Below, one piece after another: positions 28,722-37,567 of a DNA stretch of 64,000 nucleotides. Under the pieces are notes generated by a model, which saw only the letters and a program-made list of their open reading frames with translations, did no database searches and was not told the DNA's origin. Numbering within the stretch: position 1 is the stretch's first letter; every line of letters starts with the position of its first letter. The DNA is from Streptomyces sp. NBC_01788 (GTDB lineage Bacteria > Actinomycetota > Actinomycetes > Streptomycetales > Streptomycetaceae). Location of the stretch: contig NZ_CP109090.1 in the NCBI RefSeq assembly GCF_035917575.1, positions 1,550,001 through 1,614,000 of the forward strand, read 5' to 3'. A program made the position numbers and the translations under genes.

Positions 28722-30299
28722 GTGGCCCGGCGCCCCCTCCCCCGCATTCTGAGCACAGGCAGCGCGCAGCTCACCCGGAGCCGGGAGCTGGCACGGACGG
28801 CGGCGGACAGCGCCACCGACGTCCTCCACCCGCTGATCACCATCACGCGTGGTCTGCGCCGGCTGGCCTCGGCCGGACGGCGCAAGTGGTCGGACACACC
28901 GAAGGACCGGCGCGGCCCGCTGATGTTCCTCGTGGCGTCGCTGTTCCTGGTCGTGGCGCTGGTGCCGTACGGCCCGCTGCTCGCCGCCATCGTGCTCATG
29001 GCGGCAGCGGCCTGGCACGGCCGCGACCGCACCCCGCCGAAGCCCGAGGGCCCGGACGAATCGCGCGTCCAGCGACTGACCTCCCTGTACGAGGCCCTGG
29101 TTCCCTACTTCTCGGCCACCGAGGACCCGGCACCGCTGTACGCGCACGGCGGCGCGTGGGAGAGGGCGTTCCCCGTCTTCGAGTTCGACGACTCGGGGCG
29201 CGTGCGCCACCTGGCGATCCGGTACCCCGCGTACTTCACCGACGGCGAGGCCGAGTCCCGCGCGCGGATCGAACACCTGCTCACCGTCAAGGCCGGCCGC
29301 GGCCGCGAGTACCTCTTCTCCTGGGACGAGGAGGGCAACCAGCTCACCTTCACCGCGCTCGCCCCGCTGCCCACGGACATCGCCGCGCAGCGCTTCGTCA
29401 CGGCGCCGGGCGAGACCGTACTCGGCTTCACCGACCCCACCGAGGTCCAGCGCACGCTCCCCCTCGGCTACGGCGAGGAGCAGCGCGACGTGCCGCCGGT
29501 CGTGTGGCGCACCGGCCTGCGCTCCACCGAGCCGCACCTGCTGGCCCTGGGCCAGGCGGGCAGCGGCACCTCGACGCTGCTGCGTTCCATCGCGCTCCAG
29601 GCCCTCCAGCACGGCGACGTACTGATCGTGGACGGCGGCGCCACCGGCGAGTTCGCCTGCCTGACCGGCCGGGACGGGGTGCTCGCGGTCGAGTGCGGGC
29701 TGGCCGGGGTGCTGGCGAGCCTGGAGTGGGCGGCCACCGAGACCGAGCGCCGGCTGATCGCCGTCAACCGCGCGCGGCAGGCGGGCCATCCGCCGCCGGA
29801 GGACACCAGGCGGCCGCTGTGGCTGCTGCTCGACCGGCCCACCGCGTTCACGCACCTGGCCGCCGCGGACGGCCGCAAGGATCCGCAGGCGCTGCTCCAG
29901 GTGCCGCTGCGGCACGGACGCGCGGTCGGCGTGGCGGTGGTCCTGGCCGAGCAGTTCGACTGCGCGGAGGCGCTGAGCGACGCGGTACGGCAGCACACGC
30001 GCGCGCGTGTCGTGCTCGGGCCGGCGACGGCGGAACAGCTCAAGGCGGTGCTGGGGGCGCCGCCGCACACGACACCTCCGCCCGTCGTCCCGGCGGGACG
30101 CGGGTACGCCCGGCTGGGGACGAAGCCGGTCCACCGGCTCCAGGTGCCTGCCACGCCCGACCCCTACGACGACGCGACGAGCGTCACCCATCGGCAGGCC
30201 GTGCTCGACCTCCTGCCGCCGAAGACCACACCGGCCGACGGGGAGCGGGTGCCGGAGCCCCTGGAGGCCGTGACGGAAGCGGTCGCGGAGCCCTCGTGA
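28722..30299 (+). CDS. FtsK/SpoIIIE-like membrane protein with degenerate ATPase
   Basis: 525 residues. Two adjacent membrane helices at about 67-100 (MFLVASLFLVVALVPYG, LLAAIVLMAAAAWHG) are followed by a P-loop-type domain. The Walker A reads LGQAGSGTSTLLRS: the essential Lys is replaced by Thr. Walker B is WLLLDRP, lacking the usual following acid. The domain is otherwise like FtsK DNA translocases (PHLLALGQ, TRARVVLGPATAEQLKAVLG), so it may bind without hydrolysing ATP. Start ATG or GTG at the frame beginning with AGGAGG about 6 bases upstream. Likely co-transcribed with the 64-residue membrane protein. Confidence 0.8.
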   Translation: MARRPLPRILSTGSAQLTRSRELARTAADSATDVLHPLITITRGLRRLASAGRRKWSDTPKDRRGPLMFLVASLFLVVALVPYGPLLAAIVLMAAAAWHGRDRTPPKPEGPDESRVQRLTSLYEALVPYFSATEDPAPLYAHGGAWERAFPVFEFDDSGRVRHLAIRYPAYFTDGEAESRARIEHLLTVKAGRGREYLFSWDEEGNQLTFTALAPLPTDIAAQRFVTAPGETVLGFTDPTEVQRTLPLGYGEEQRDVPPVVWRTGLRSTEPHLLALGQAGSGTSTLLRSIALQALQHGDVLIVDGGATGEFACLTGRDGVLAVECGLAGVLASLEWAATETERRLIAVNRARQAGHPPPEDTRRPLWLLLDRPTAFTHLAAADGRKDPQALLQVPLRHGRAVGVAVVLAEQFDCAEALSDAVRQHTRARVVLGPATAEQLKAVLGAPPHTTPPPVVPAGRGYARLGTKPVHRLQVPATPDPYDDATSVTHRQAVLDLLPPKTTPADGERVPEPLEAVTEAVAEPS

Positions 30300-30315
30300 G
30301 GGCCCGGGCCCTCAC
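30296..30315. terminator. Perfect 20-bp palindrome between convergent genes
   Basis: GTGAGGGCCCGGGCCCTCAC overlaps the TGA stop of the FtsK-like gene and lies before the 3' end of the MocR gene. Such a GC palindrome can fold in either transcript and may end both. Confidence 0.5.
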
Positions 30316-30336
30316 GGGCCCCGAGGAGCCGCACGC

Positions 30337-31836
30337 TCAGGCGACGAACGTGCGAGGGGACTCGCTCCCTCCGGAGGTTCCCGCCTCCACCAGCCGGGCC
30401 GCCGCCGCGAGGCGTGCCGCCGCCTCCTCCGCCACCGCTCCCGCGACCGTGAACGGCAGCCGGACATAGCCCTCGAAGGCCCCGTCGACGCCGAAGCGCG
30501 GGCCGGAGGGGACACGGACGCCCACCCGCTCGCCCGCCTCGGCGACGCGGGAGCCCGAGAGGCCGCCGGTGCGCACCCACAGCGTGAGCCCGCCGCCGGG
30601 CACCTCGAACTCCCAGTCGGGCAGCTCGCGCCGGACCGCCGCCACCAGCGCGTCCCGGTTGTCGCGTGCCTGGCCCCGCCGGACCTCCAAGGCCTCCTCC
30701 CATCCCCCGGTGCTGAACAGCCAGTTCACGGCCAGTTGCTCCAGCACGGGGGTGCCCAGGTCGGCGTAGGCCCGCGCGGCGATCAGGCTGCGGATCACGT
30801 CGGGGGCCGCCCGCACCCAGCCGATGCGCATCCCGGCCCAGAAGGCCTTGCTGGCCGAGCCGACGGTGATCACCGTGGATCCGGCCGGGTCGAAGGCGCA
30901 CACCCGCCGCGGCATCTCCAGCCCCGGATCCAGGTGCAGCTCGCTCATCGTCTCGTCGACGACGAGCACCGTCCCCGCCGAGCGGGCCGCCTCCACCAGC
31001 CGGCGCCGCTGCTCCTCGTCGGCGAGCGCGCCGGTCGGGTTGTGGAAGTCGGCGACGACGTAGGCGATCCGGGGCGCGGCCTCCCTCAGCACCTGGCGCC
31101 AGCGGTCCAGGTCCCACCCGGTGAGCCCCTCGGCCATGGCGACGGGCACGAGGCGGGCGCCCGCCTCCCGCATGAGCTGGAGGATGTTGGCGTAGGACGG
31201 CGACTCGACGGCGATGCGCTCGCCGCGGCCCCCGAAGAGGTGGCAGATGGCGTCGATGGCGCCCATGGCACCGGTCGTCACCATGATCTGCTCGGGCATG
31301 GTGGGGATCCCGCGCGCCGTGTACCGCTCCGCGATCATCGACCGCAGAGCGGGCAGCCCGGCCGGATAGTCCCCGTGGGTGTGGGCGTACGGCGGCAGTT
31401 CCTCCAGCGCGCCCTGCACGGCGCGGGTGAGCCACGGCTCCGGGGCCGGCAGCGCCGCGGTGCCCAGGTCGATCACCGAGCCCAGTGCCTCAGGCGGCAG
31501 GGGCTCCAGTCCCCGCGCGGGCAGCGGATTCCCGGCCGGCACGGCGGTCCAGCTGCCCGCGCCGCGCCGGGACTCCAGGAAGCCCTCGGTGCGCAGGGCC
31601 TCGTACGCGGCGGCGACCGTGGTGCGGCTGACAGAGAGGGACAGGGCGAGTTCGCGCTCGGCGGGCAGCCGGGCGGCCACAGGAACCCGCCCTTCGAGCA
31701 CCAGCAGCCGGATGCCGTCGGCGAGCGCGCGGTAGGCGGGCGGGCGGCGTGAACCCGGGCCCGCCGGGCGTTCTTGCTGGGACTTGAGCAGCCGAGCGAG
31801 CTGCGCGGCTCCCACCGCCGAAGTCCACTGCGCCAT
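30337..31836 (-). CDS. MocR-type regulator (GntR HTH plus aminotransferase domain)
   Basis: About 499 residues. A GntR winged helix (residues about 25-95; LPAERELALSLSVSRTTVAA, LRTEGFLESRRGAG) is joined to a fold-type I aminotransferase domain with the PLP Lys in TVGSASKAFWAGMRIGW and YVVADFHNPTG before it. MocR proteins use PLP or an amino compound as effector and often control the divergent gene, here a YczE-type membrane protein about 100 bases away. I use the ATG giving MAQWTSAVGAAQLARLL; upstream codons are not conserved in character. Confidence 0.92.
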   Translation of the reverse strand: MAQWTSAVGAAQLARLLKSQQERPAGPGSRRPPAYRALADGIRLLVLEGRVPVAARLPAERELALSLSVSRTTVAAAYEALRTEGFLESRRGAGSWTAVPAGNPLPARGLEPLPPEALGSVIDLGTAALPAPEPWLTRAVQGALEELPPYAHTHGDYPAGLPALRSMIAERYTARGIPTMPEQIMVTTGAMGAIDAICHLFGGRGERIAVESPSYANILQLMREAGARLVPVAMAEGLTGWDLDRWRQVLREAAPRIAYVVADFHNPTGALADEEQRRRLVEAARSAGTVLVVDETMSELHLDPGLEMPRRVCAFDPAGSTVITVGSASKAFWAGMRIGWVRAAPDVIRSLIAARAYADLGTPVLEQLAVNWLFSTGGWEEALEVRRGQARDNRDALVAAVRRELPDWEFEVPGGGLTLWVRTGGLSGSRVAEAGERVGVRVPSGPRFGVDGAFEGYVRLPFTVAGAVAEEAAARLAAAARLVEAGTSGGSESPRTFVA

Positions 31837-31936
31837 GACGACCAGTCCACCTTCCTCGAATTGGCCATGGATGGAACATCTCCCCCCGCCACAGAGTGTC
31901 ATCCACCAGGCCACTTCCACCACCAGGGGGAACGTT

Positions 31937-32566
31937 TTGTCCGCACCCGCCCGCCTTGGGCGTCGACTGATCCAGCTCTACGCCGGCCTCGTGCTGTACG
32001 GCGCGAGCTCCGCACTCCTCGTCCGGGCGGGCCTGGGTCTGGAACCGTGGAACGTGCTGCACCAGGGCCTGTCCGAACTGACCGGCCTGACGATCGGCAC
32101 GGTCGCGATCATCGTCGGCGCGGTCGTGCTGCTCCTGTGGGTCCCGCTGCGCCAGCGCCCCGGCCTCGGCACGGTCTCCAACGTCTTCGTCGTCGGCCTC
32201 GCCATGGACGGCACCCTCGCCCTGCTGCCCGACGCCCGCACCCTTGCCGTCCAGGTTCCGGTGCTCGTGGCGGGCATCGTGCTCAACGGAGTGGCCACCG
32301 GCCTCTACATCTCCGCCCGCTTCGGGGCCGGTCCCCGCGACGGGCTGATGACGGGACTGCACCAGCGCACCGGCCGCTCGATCCGCCTGATGCGGACGGC
32401 CGTGGAGGTGGCGGTCGTGGTCACCGGCTTCACGCTCGGCGGCACGATCGGCGTCGGCACGGTGCTGTACGCGATCTCCATCGGGCCGCTGGCCCAGTTC
32501 TTCCTGCGGCTGTTCGCCCTTCCGGCGCCGGCCGGAGACAACGCCGTTGCCGCCGGGACACCCTGA
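31937..32566 (+). CDS. YczE/YyaS/YitT-type membrane protein
   Basis: 209 residues from a TTG start with AGGGGG six bases upstream. Five to six membrane helices (LIQLYAGLVLYGASSALLV, VAIIVGAVVLLLWVPL, VLVAGIVLNGVATGLYIS and others) with RAGLGLEPWNVLHQGLSE and SARFGAGPRDGLMTGL, the conserved loops of this family. Substrate unknown; YczE is linked to lipopeptide production in Bacillus. It is divergently paired with a MocR regulator, a common arrangement suggesting direct control. Its stop is 17 bases before the glycerophosphodiesterase start. Confidence 0.85.
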   Translation: MSAPARLGRRLIQLYAGLVLYGASSALLVRAGLGLEPWNVLHQGLSELTGLTIGTVAIIVGAVVLLLWVPLRQRPGLGTVSNVFVVGLAMDGTLALLPDARTLAVQVPVLVAGIVLNGVATGLYISARFGAGPRDGLMTGLHQRTGRSIRLMRTAVEVAVVVTGFTLGGTIGVGTVLYAISIGPLAQFFLRLFALPAPAGDNAVAAGTP

Positions 32567-32583
32567 CGAGCCATACTGCGTCC

Positions 32584-33351
32584 GTGACCACGCCCGTACG
32601 CCACGCCTACCTCGACCATCCGGGACCCATCCCGTTCGCGCACCGCGGCGGGGCGGCCGACGGGCTGGAGAACACCATGGCGCAGTTCCGGCGCGCGGCC
32701 GGACTGGGCTACCGCTACATGGAGACCGACGTCCACGCCACGGCGGACGGCCGGCTCGCCGCCTTCCACGACGCGACCCTGGACCGGGTGACCGACGGCG
32801 CGGGCCGCATCGCCGACCTGCCGTGGGACGACGTGCGGCAGGCGCGCGTGGCGGGCCGGGAGCCGGTGCCGCTCTTCGAGGATCTCCTGGAGGCCTTCCC
32901 CGAGGTCCGCTGGAACGTCGACGTCAAGGCCGAGCCCGCCCTGCGCCCCCTGCTGGACCTGATCGAGCGGACGAACGCCTGGGACCGCGTCTGCGTCGGC
33001 TCGTTCTCCGAGGCCCGCGTGGTCCGGGCGCAGCGGCTGGCCGGGCCGCGCCTCGCCACCTCGTACGGCACCCGCGGGGTGCTGGCCCTGCGGCTGCGCT
33101 CCTGGGGCCTGCCGGCGGTGCCGCGCCGGTCCGCGGTGGCCGCGCAGGTGCCCGTGTCCCAGTACGGCGTCCCGGTGGTCGACCGGCGGTTCGTCCGCAC
33201 CGCCCACGCACGCGGGCTGCACGTGCACGTGTGGACGATCAACGAACCCGCGCTGATGCACCGGCTCCTGGACCTCGGTGTCGATGGCATCATGACCGAT
33301 CACATCGACACGTTGCGCAAGGTCATGGAGGAGCGGGGTGTCTGGGCCTGA
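32584..33351 (+). CDS. Glycerophosphodiester phosphodiesterase
   Basis: 255 residues, GTG start. GDPD core: FAHRGGAADGLENTMAQF (catalytic His and Glu), METDVHATADGRLAAFHDATLDR (metal Glu/Asp and second His, shown in part), and VHVWTINEPALMHRLLDLGVDGIMTDH at the end (quoted key part GVDGIMTD). It hydrolyses glycerophosphodiesters to an alcohol and glycerol-3-phosphate. No signal peptide, so cytoplasmic. It follows the YczE-type gene closely and probably shares its transcript. Confidence 0.93.
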   Translation: MTTPVRHAYLDHPGPIPFAHRGGAADGLENTMAQFRRAAGLGYRYMETDVHATADGRLAAFHDATLDRVTDGAGRIADLPWDDVRQARVAGREPVPLFEDLLEAFPEVRWNVDVKAEPALRPLLDLIERTNAWDRVCVGSFSEARVVRAQRLAGPRLATSYGTRGVLALRLRSWGLPAVPRRSAVAAQVPVSQYGVPVVDRRFVRTAHARGLHVHVWTINEPALMHRLLDLGVDGIMTDHIDTLRKVMEERGVWA

Positions 33352-33424
33352 GGCCCGGAACACCTCCGTCCGTCTTCGCGGACCGTCGGCAACAGGGGAA
33401 CCAGCGGGGAAGCGAGGGCGCGGG

Positions 33425-34774
33425 GTGGGCAGTGACACCGTGCGGGCGGGGCAGACCGGCGACGAGGCAGCCGACCGGCGCCGCGAGCAGCACGGATGGT
33501 ACTTCTACGACTGGGCGTGCTCCGTCTACTCGACGAGCGTGCTCACCGTGTTCCTCGGCCCCTATCTCACGGCGGTGGCCGAGTCGGCGGCGGACCCGGA
33601 CGGGTTCGTGCACCCGCTGGGCATCCCGGTGCGGGCCGGGTCGTTCTTCGCGTACTGCGTCTCGGCGTCCGTGATCGTGGCGATCGCGCTGATGCCGATG
33701 GCCGGCGCGGCGGCCGACCGCACCGGCCGCAAGAAGCCGCTCCTCGCGGCCGCCGCCTATGTGGGCGCCGGCGCCACCACGGGCCTGTTCTTCCTGGACG
33801 GCCACCGCTATCTGCTGGGCGGTCTGCTGCTGGTCGTCGCCAACGCGTCGGTGGCCGTCTCGATGGTCCTCTACAACTCCTACCTGCCGCAGATCGCCCC
33901 GCCCGAGGAGCGCGACGCGGTCTCCTCACGCGGCTGGGCCTTCGGCTACGCGGCCGGCTCACTGATGCTGGTGGCGAACCTCGTCCTGTTCACCGCCCAC
34001 GACTCCTTCGGCGTCTCCGAGTCCATGGCCGTGCGCATCTGCCTCGCCTCGGCCGGTCTGTGGTGGGGTGTCTTCACGCTCGTCCCGCTGAAGCGGCTGC
34101 GCGACCGCCGCACCGCCCCCGCCGCGGCACGGGTCCACGGCTGGCGCCAACTCGCCGCCACCGTAAAGGACATGCGGGGCAAACCGCTCACCCTGTCCTT
34201 CCTGCTCGCCTACCTCGTCTACAACGACGGCATCCAGACGGTGATCTCGCAGGCGTCGGTGTACGGCTCCCGTGAACTGGGCCTGAGCCAGTCGACGCTC
34301 ATCACGGCGGTGCTGATGGTGCAGGTGCTGGCGGTGGCGGGCGCGCTCGGCATGGGACGGCTGGCCCGCGGGTACGGGGCCAAGCGCACGATCCTCGGCT
34401 CGCTGGCCGCGTGGGCGGTCATCCTGGCGGCCGGGTACTTCCTGCCGGCCGGGGCGCCGATGTGGTTCTTCGTGCTGGCCGCCGGGATCGGGCTGGTCCT
34501 CGGCGGCAGCCAGGCGCTGTCCCGGTCGCTGTTCTCGCATCTGGTCCCGCCCGGCAAGGAGGCCGAGTACTTCTCGGCGTACGAGATGAGCGACCGGGGC
34601 ATGAGCTGGCTGGGACCGCTGCTGTTCGGGATCACCTACCAGCTCACCGGCAGCTACCGGGACGCGATCATCTCGCTGGTGGCGTTCTTCGCGATCGGGT
34701 TCGTGCTGCTCGCCCGGGTCCCGGTGCGCCGCGCGATCAGCGACGCGGGCAATCCGGTTCCCGAGCGGATTTAG
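33425..34774 (+). CDS. MFS transporter, Atg22/UMF1 type
   Basis: About 449 residues from a GTG start, with 12 predicted membrane helices. The opening HGWYFYDWACSVYSTSVLTV and LPQIAPPEERDAVSSRGWAFGYAAG (seen in part) are typical of the Atg22-like branch of MFS proteins; yeast Atg22 exports amino acids from the vacuole. The bacterial substrate is unknown. The conserved D-R-x-G-R-K-K loop (DRTGRKKP) between helices 2 and 3 is present. A longer open frame upstream overlaps the GDPD end and is unlikely. Confidence 0.9.
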   Translation: MGSDTVRAGQTGDEAADRRREQHGWYFYDWACSVYSTSVLTVFLGPYLTAVAESAADPDGFVHPLGIPVRAGSFFAYCVSASVIVAIALMPMAGAAADRTGRKKPLLAAAAYVGAGATTGLFFLDGHRYLLGGLLLVVANASVAVSMVLYNSYLPQIAPPEERDAVSSRGWAFGYAAGSLMLVANLVLFTAHDSFGVSESMAVRICLASAGLWWGVFTLVPLKRLRDRRTAPAAARVHGWRQLAATVKDMRGKPLTLSFLLAYLVYNDGIQTVISQASVYGSRELGLSQSTLITAVLMVQVLAVAGALGMGRLARGYGAKRTILGSLAAWAVILAAGYFLPAGAPMWFFVLAAGIGLVLGGSQALSRSLFSHLVPPGKEAEYFSAYEMSDRGMSWLGPLLFGITYQLTGSYRDAIISLVAFFAIGFVLLARVPVRRAISDAGNPVPERI

Positions 34775-34965
34775 CGCTCGGGGCGAAAGGGCGGTAGTGT
34801 ACGCGTTTGGCCTGCCAGGCGTACCGTTACTGCGTGTCAAAGATGCCGAAACGCTGGGTGACATCTACTTACAGATGTGACAAACCGGGCGCCGGTGGGT
34901 ACTGCACTGGTTGACAAGGCTGCGGCTACGACGGCGACGCATGACCCGGAACGGGACATCGGAAC

Positions 34966-34993
34966 GGGAATCTTTACCGCCGACCGGACGTTG
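34966..34993 (+). promoter_or_regulatory. Sigma-R-type promoter of rbpA
   Basis: GGGAAT, exactly 18 bases, then GTTG, matching the sigma-R (thiol-oxidative stress) consensus GGGAAT-N18-GTT. Transcription would start near 35000, about 50 bases before rbpA. rbpA is a known sigma-R target in S. coelicolor. About 100 bases further upstream an inverted repeat ACATCT-N6-AGATGT (34861-34878) lies between the MFS gene and this promoter. Confidence 0.85.
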
Positions 34994-35053
34994 ACCGGAT
35001 GACGACGACAGCGACACCTGTCCTGTGGGCGACAAGCCCGGGAGGCACGATTC

Positions 35054-35428
35054 ATGAGTGAGCGAGCTCTTCGCGGCACGCGCCTCGTGGTGACCAGCTA
35101 CGAGACCGACCGCGGTATCGACCTGGCTCCGCGCCAGGCCGTGGAGTACGCATGCGAGAAGGGGCATCGTTTCGAGATGCCCTTCTCGGTCGAGGCGGAG
35201 ATCCCGCCGGAGTGGGAGTGCAAGGTCTGCGGGGCCCAGGCACTCCTGGTGGATGGCGACGGGCCGGAGGAGAAGAAGGCGAAGCCGGCGCGTACGCACT
35301 GGGACATGCTGATGGAGCGGCGCACCCGCGAGGAACTCGAAGAGGTCCTCGAGGAGCGTCTCGCCGTTCTGCGGTCCGGCGCGATGAACATCGCCGTCCA
35401 TCCCCGGGACAGCCGCAAGAGCGCGTAG
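35054..35428 (+). CDS. rbpA: RNA polymerase-binding protein RbpA
   Basis: 124 residues, the normal length. It binds RNA polymerase and the principal sigma factor HrdB, stabilising open complexes. Seen: N-terminal RGTRLVVTSYETDRGIDLAP, the zinc-fold core with CEKGHRFEMPF and EWECKVCGAQAL, then the basic linker and sigma-interaction domain TRTHWDMLMERRTREELEEV-like (KPARTHWDMLMERRTREEL). Start ATG (MSERALRG). Preceded by a sigma-R-type promoter and followed by a strong hairpin. Confidence 0.98.
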   Translation: MSERALRGTRLVVTSYETDRGIDLAPRQAVEYACEKGHRFEMPFSVEAEIPPEWECKVCGAQALLVDGDGPEEKKAKPARTHWDMLMERRTREELEEVLEERLAVLRSGAMNIAVHPRDSRKSA

Positions 35429-35474
35429 TCCCCGCCGGGGGCCGGGCCGATTCGCAGCGCACGCCGACGCATGC

Positions 35475-35522
35475 ACATGGCAGCGGGCGCCGTACATTCC
35501 TGTACGGCGCCCGCTGCCATGT
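35475..35522. terminator. Perfect 22-bp hairpin terminator between rbpA and fxsA
   Basis: Two perfectly complementary 22-base arms (starting ACATGGCAGCGGGCGCC) enclose a TTCC loop, followed by TCTTCTTCC on the plus strand. It stands between convergent genes and should end both transcripts. Confidence 0.85.
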
Positions 35523-35580
35523 CTTCTTCCGGGTTCCGGGTGTCCTCCCGGTGTCCGGGTTCCGGGGTGCCCCCCCGGTG

Positions 35581-36135
35581 TCACCGGGTCAGCGGCGGGC
35601 GCTGCTCGTCCGGGGCGTCCGGCTCGTCCCGGATCACCTCGCCCTGGACCACCTTGCCGTCGGGGCGGTGGATGCGGACCTGCTGGAACGCGTCGCCGAA
35701 CGTGCCGGGGCCGGCCTCGCGCAGCCTGCGGTCGACGGTCCGCCCGGCGTAGCGGCTCACGGCCTGCTGGACCGGCGGAAGCAGCAGGAGCAGGCCCACC
35801 ACGTCCGAGATCACACCGGGAATCATCAGCAGCAGGCCGCCCAGCATCATCAGGCCGTTGCCACCACGGCGCGCGGAGGGGGCGCCGCCCTGCTGGAGTG
35901 CCTCGTTGAGGTTCTGGAAGGCACGGCGGCCCGCACGTTTGATCACCACCGCGCCGAGAACGACGCCGGCGACCAGCAGCGCGAAGACCGTGAACCCGCC
36001 CGCCGCTCCGCCGACCACCGTCAGCAGCCAGATCTCCAGCACGATCCACACCGCGAGGCCCAGCGGCAGATACCGGCGGGGCCCGGAACGCCGGGGCCGG
36101 GCGGAGTACGAAGAGGTCGGAGCGCCAGTCGTCAT
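35581..36135 (-). CDS. fxsA: FxsA family membrane protein
   Basis: 184 residues, with the FxsA core of about 110 residues containing three to four membrane helices (LPLGLAVWIVLEIWLLTVVG, GFTVFALLVAGVVLGAVVI, and LMMLGGLLLMIPGVISDVVG with GLLLLLPPVQ). The GGLLLMIPGVISDVVGLLLLLPP region is the family signature (shown in pieces). The cytoplasmic tail is acidic/basic mixed and ends PDEQRPPLTR. FxsA relieves F exclusion of phage T7 in E. coli; the Streptomyces role is unknown. Convergent with rbpA. Confidence 0.92.
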   Translation of the reverse strand: MTTGAPTSSYSARPRRSGPRRYLPLGLAVWIVLEIWLLTVVGGAAGGFTVFALLVAGVVLGAVVIKRAGRRAFQNLNEALQQGGAPSARRGGNGLMMLGGLLLMIPGVISDVVGLLLLLPPVQQAVSRYAGRTVDRRLREAGPGTFGDAFQQVRIHRPDGKVVQGEVIRDEPDAPDEQRPPLTR

Positions 36136-36220
36136 GCTCCCAGTGTGCCTGGCGGCTGCTCAATGCCGGATAAGGGCCGGTGCCTCTCGTCCGGATCGGG
36201 CCGGATCCGGATGAAGGACC

Positions 36221-37021
36221 CTATGCCTGAGGCTTGCCGCCACGGCCGGTGATCTTGGTCACCCGCTCCCCCACGCCCCACGCGGTGACCCGCCACAGGG
36301 CCTCGACGAGGATGTCCCGGCTCATCTTGGAGTCGCCGTGCTCGCGCTCGACGAAGGTGATGGGAACCTCGACGACGTGGTATCCCGCCTTCACGGCGCG
36401 GCGGGCCAGGTCGACCTGGAAGCAGTAGCCCTGCGAGGCGACCTCGTCCAGGCCCAGGCCCTCCAGTGTCTCCCGGCGGAAGGCGCGGTAGCCGCCGGTG
36501 ATGTCCCGCAGGGGCAGGTCGAGGGCGAGGCGCGAGTAGGTGCTGCCGCCACGGGAGATGAACTCGCGGGACTTCGGCCAGTTCACCACGCGTCCGCCCG
36601 GCACCCAGCGGGATCCGAGGACCAGGTCGGCGCCCTTGAGGGCGGTCAGCAGCCGGGGCAGTTCCTCGGGCTGGTGGGAGCCGTCGGCGTCCATCTCGAT
36701 CAGGACGCCGTAGTCGTGCTCCAGGCCCCAGCGGAACCCCGCGAGGTAGGCGGCGCCGAGGCCCTCCTTGCCCTTGCGGTGCAGCACGTGCACGTGCCCG
36801 TCCTCGGCCGCCAGTTCGTCCGCGAGCTTGCCCGTGCCGTCGGGGCTGTTGTCGTCGGCCACGAGGACGTGCGCCTCGGGGACGGACGAGCGCACCCGGC
36901 TCACGATCGTCTTGATGTTCTCCGCCTCGTTGTAGGTCGGAATGATCACCAAGGCCGTGCCGAGAGGGCCGAGTCGCCTGTCCCGGGAGCCGGTCGCGGG
37001 GTTGCCGTCGCCGTCGTTCAC
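36221..37021 (-). CDS. ppm1: Polyprenol monophosphomannose synthase (GT2)
   Basis: 266 residues from a GTG start with AAGGGG five bases upstream. GT2 fold: LVIIPTYNEAENI, VADDNSPDGTG, the donor/metal motif EMDADGSHQPEELP, and ITGGYRAFRRETLEG. It makes polyprenyl-phosphate-mannose from GDP-mannose, the donor for protein O-mannosylation by Pmt. There are no C-terminal membrane helices, as in Streptomyces Ppm1, where the partner acyltransferase Lnt1 is separate. A GT2 with another polyprenol sugar is a lesser alternative. Confidence 0.92.
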   Translation of the reverse strand: MNDGDGNPATGSRDRRLGPLGTALVIIPTYNEAENIKTIVSRVRSSVPEAHVLVADDNSPDGTGKLADELAAEDGHVHVLHRKGKEGLGAAYLAGFRWGLEHDYGVLIEMDADGSHQPEELPRLLTALKGADLVLGSRWVPGGRVVNWPKSREFISRGGSTYSRLALDLPLRDITGGYRAFRRETLEGLGLDEVASQGYCFQVDLARRAVKAGYHVVEVPITFVEREHGDSKMSRDILVEALWRVTAWGVGERVTKITGRGGKPQA

Positions 37022-37567
37022 TGCTGCCCCTTCATGTCCGTACGCAGGGGACCACCATAGTGTCCCCGGCCTGCGAGGACGTGACATCGCAGGCGTACGG
37101 GGGTGTCGATTCGGCAAGAGGGGGGTAAGAGCGCCCGCCTCGATCGTGCCATGGATCCGTCCGTGCGGCGGATGGGGGCCCGGCGCTCTTCGGGCCGACC
37201 TGGGACCCGCTGGCTGCGGATCGACCGAAAGCCGTTGTCTACTGAGCGCCCGGGCCCCACCCGGGTCACACCTTGCCGACCGTCCGGAACGTTCCCTCGC
37301 GGACGCGGGCGCTGAGCCTGGCTCCCAGCGACGGTGACCCGGTGCGGCACACCGTCCCTGACCCAGCGGCGCCGTGACGCGGGTACGGAAGTTCCCCGGC
37401 CGGGCGTCCGGTGGTGGACCCGGCAGAACCTACCGGCCCGCTGCCGTCGCCTGTCAACCAGTGCCTTGACCTGTACAAACGCCCATGGCCACCGGGCCGG
37501 TGCGGAGGATGCGCAGGTCGCGCGACCGAGCGGCGGGCGCGGGGCGGCACGGTGCGCCCACGGGAGA
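37022..37567. other. Long intergenic region between ppm1 and an amidohydrolase gene
   Basis: 546 bases with no convincing gene. On the minus strand, TTGACA (37457-37452), 19 bases, then TAGGTT (37432-37427) is a fair promoter reading toward ppm1, some 400 bases upstream of it. Closer to ppm1, TATGGT on the minus strand lies inside an inverted repeat GGGGAC-N9-GTCCCC (37047-37067), which could be an operator. Either a long leader or a separate short transcript is possible. Confidence 0.4.
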
